Below are positions 32,708 to 33,661 of a stretch of 33,661 bases of DNA, one piece after another. A program made the translations under genes and the position numbers. Location of the stretch: IMG/VR virus record IMGVR_UViG_3300042455_002490, positions 1-33,661 of that record. One strand, 5' to 3'. How positions within the stretch are numbered: position 1 is the stretch's first letter; every line of letters starts with the position of its first letter. Source of the stretch: a virus. A model generated the notes under the pieces. It was not told the origin of the DNA, did no database searches, and saw only the letters and a list, made by a program, of their open reading frames with translations.

Positions 32708-33072
32708 GAATCCTCCTCCACGGGTAGGGTCTTCTGACAACGGTTCCAGCTAACCGTATATTGGGCCAGTTCTGATTCGACGGCACGCAGCTGGGCGTTA
32801 CCGTTGTTTAGGATCGAGGAGCGACAGGTTTCCCAGATCTGCTTCCATTTCTCCTTAGCTGCTTCCCGCTGTTCCGGCGTGGCATTGTGGCCCCACAGCT
32901 CACCGAAACTTTGTTCCACGGCGCTCAAGGCGCCAATGAAAGCGGTTCGCATTTTTGTAGCGAGAATCCTCTGAAGACGAGCGCGTGAATTGCGTTCATG
33001 GTTCTTGAGAGCATCCTCCTCTGTTCGACGGGCCGCGTCCGCAGCAGCCTCCATCTGTTTATAAGCATCCAC
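32704..33072 (-). CDS. Small helical protein of the tail operon (122 aa)
   Basis: The product is 122 residues and almost entirely helical: MDAYKQMEAAADAARRTEED, then MRTAFIGALSAVEQSFGELW and AAKEKWKQIWETCRSSILNN. It starts with GTG 33072; the ATG four bases on is out of frame, and GGAGG lies 6 bases before the GTG. The last bases overlap the next gene's GTG start (GTGA). Its place between a truncated gene and the chaperone-position gene suggests a tail-assembly factor, perhaps partner of the 278-residue protein. No family is recognised. Confidence 0.6.
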   Translation of the reverse strand: MDAYKQMEAAADAARRTEEDALKNHERNSRARLQRILATKMRTAFIGALSAVEQSFGELWGHNATPEQREAAKEKWKQIWETCRSSILNNGNAQLRAVESELAQYTVSWNRCQKTLPVEEDS

Positions 33073-33083
33073 AGGGGTCCTCC

Positions 33084-33661
33084 TTACTTGCCTGGCATGG
33101 TCCTTTGAGCCATCATCATGATTTCCCGCTTGGAGTCGGGCATGTGTTGCTCTTCGACCTCGCCTTTTTTGGCGATGTGTGCCAGTCTCTCTCTTTTAAT
33201 CGCGGCGGCCTGGGGGCTGTTCAGGGATTCGATATTTTGCAGGTCTTCATCGGTCTCCGCGACCAGGAAAATCTCGCCGGAATCTGGCAATTTCATGCCC
33301 GATAGGACCGCCTCTGCTGTTGCTTCCTTGCGTTGGCGCTCACGCTCTTTGCGTTGAAGGATAAGCCATCCGTCAAAAGCATCATCATCCTTGATGATGT
33401 CTTCGTGTGGCGGGTTGGGATGCTCTGCCACATTGTCGTAGAGCTGCGACCAGGACAACAGACTCCTTTGTTCTTCGGTCAGATCAACCGCCGATTTTCC
33501 AAAGATGTCAAAGGTGTTGTCTTTGCAATTCCAAACAGAACGCCACTGGTCAGAACGGGCCAAAGCTCGCATGGCTGACTCGCTGATTTGGGCGTCGGAA
33601 TAGGCTGTGACAGCATCGTCCAGAAGGGAATCGTTACCTTTATAGAATTCGTCATTTTTCC
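33084..33661 (-). CDS. Tail-operon protein, N-terminus beyond the window (at least 191 aa)
   Basis: The frame stays open to the right edge (KNDEFYKGNDSLLDDAVTAY precedes the first internal Met), so the gene begins outside the window; an ATG at 33572 is probably internal. Visible parts are an acidic segment (SDQWRSVWNCKDNTFDIFGK), a charged helix with LQRKERERQRKEATAEAVLS, and a C-terminus ending MMAQRTMPGK. No family is recognised. The stop is TAA, within the Shine-Dalgarno site of the next gene (TAAGGAGG), so translation is coupled. Probably a minor tail-assembly protein by position. Confidence 0.55.
   Translation of the reverse strand, partial: KNDEFYKGNDSLLDDAVTAYSDAQISESAMRALARSDQWRSVWNCKDNTFDIFGKSAVDLTEEQRSLLSWSQLYDNVAEHPNPPHEDIIKDDDAFDGWLILQRKERERQRKEATAEAVLSGMKLPDSGEIFLVAETDEDLQNIESLNSPQAAAIKRERLAHIAKKGEVEEQHMPDSKREIMMMAQRTMPGK

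Noticed and set aside
33084-33572. ATG 33572 as true start of the right-edge gene
   Set aside because: The frame is open to the window edge with normal residue use and I see no clear ribosome site before that ATG.
1-33661. tRNA genes, CRISPR arrays, insertion sequences, integrase or attachment sites
   Set aside because: No cloverleaf, regular spacer-repeat pattern, transposase or recombinase motif was found by reading both strands; a prophage state cannot be argued from this window.

Overview
This window is a piece of a tailed bacteriophage or prophage genome with a very long tail. The evidence is a co-oriented block of tail genes on the minus strand, dominated by one 4,747-residue tape measure protein. 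There is also a plus-strand block of phage-type glycan-modification and DNA-metabolism genes. Start/stop overlaps (ATGA, GTGA, TAATG) are very dense, Shine-Dalgarno sites are bacterial, and I see no tRNA, rRNA, CRISPR array or insertion sequence. No sheath gene is visible, so a siphovirus-like tail is the simplest reading, but head and tail-tube genes lie outside the window. The host cannot be named from this sequence.

Left block (1-6480, plus strand): a tight operon begins with the end of a family 2 glycosyltransferase. It continues with a LicC/HddC-like nucleotidyltransferase, a GT-B-like glycosyltransferase, an unrecognised protein, a protein resembling the catalytic half of arginyl/leucyl-tRNA-protein transferases, a small protein, a degenerate GHMP (heptose-7-phosphate) kinase-like protein and a short GT-B N-terminal half. 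It then carries a HTH/NUMOD/Vsr-like endonuclease, a candidate single-strand annealing protein and a zinc-ribbon protein, and ends in a strong intrinsic terminator. The first eight genes look like a pathway for activating and attaching a sugar or related group, with an aminoacyl-transferase-like enzyme inserted.

Middle (6500-8870): a 33-residue membrane peptide lies on plus. On minus there is a three-gene unit headed by a GT27-like GT-A glycosyltransferase with DSH and GGEE motifs. Divergent from it lies a 2-oxoglutarate/Fe(II) oxygenase-like protein that has lost most of its metal site. A hairpin separates this unit from the converging tail operon.

Tail block (33661-8895, minus strand, read right to left): a truncated gene, a small helical protein and a 278-residue protein ending in eight heptapeptide repeats (tail-assembly-chaperone position) come first. 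An intrinsic terminator or attenuator follows, then the tape measure gene, a 198-residue beta-repeat protein, a 552-residue tail-tip protein, a 1,151-residue hub-like protein, a 635-residue tyrosine/tryptophan-rich protein, a Cys-rich zinc-finger protein and a 223-residue terminal structural protein.

The tape measure gene is a mosaic. A TP901-type N-terminal core is followed by AT-rich modules separated by five related glycine-rich repeats. One module holds a HEMVH zinc-protease motif, and another holds a glycine-rich membrane segment. The most unusual features are this mosaic, the aromatic tracts in the 635-residue protein, the tRNA-dependent-transferase-like gene in a glycosylation operon, and the terminator directly before the tape measure start.
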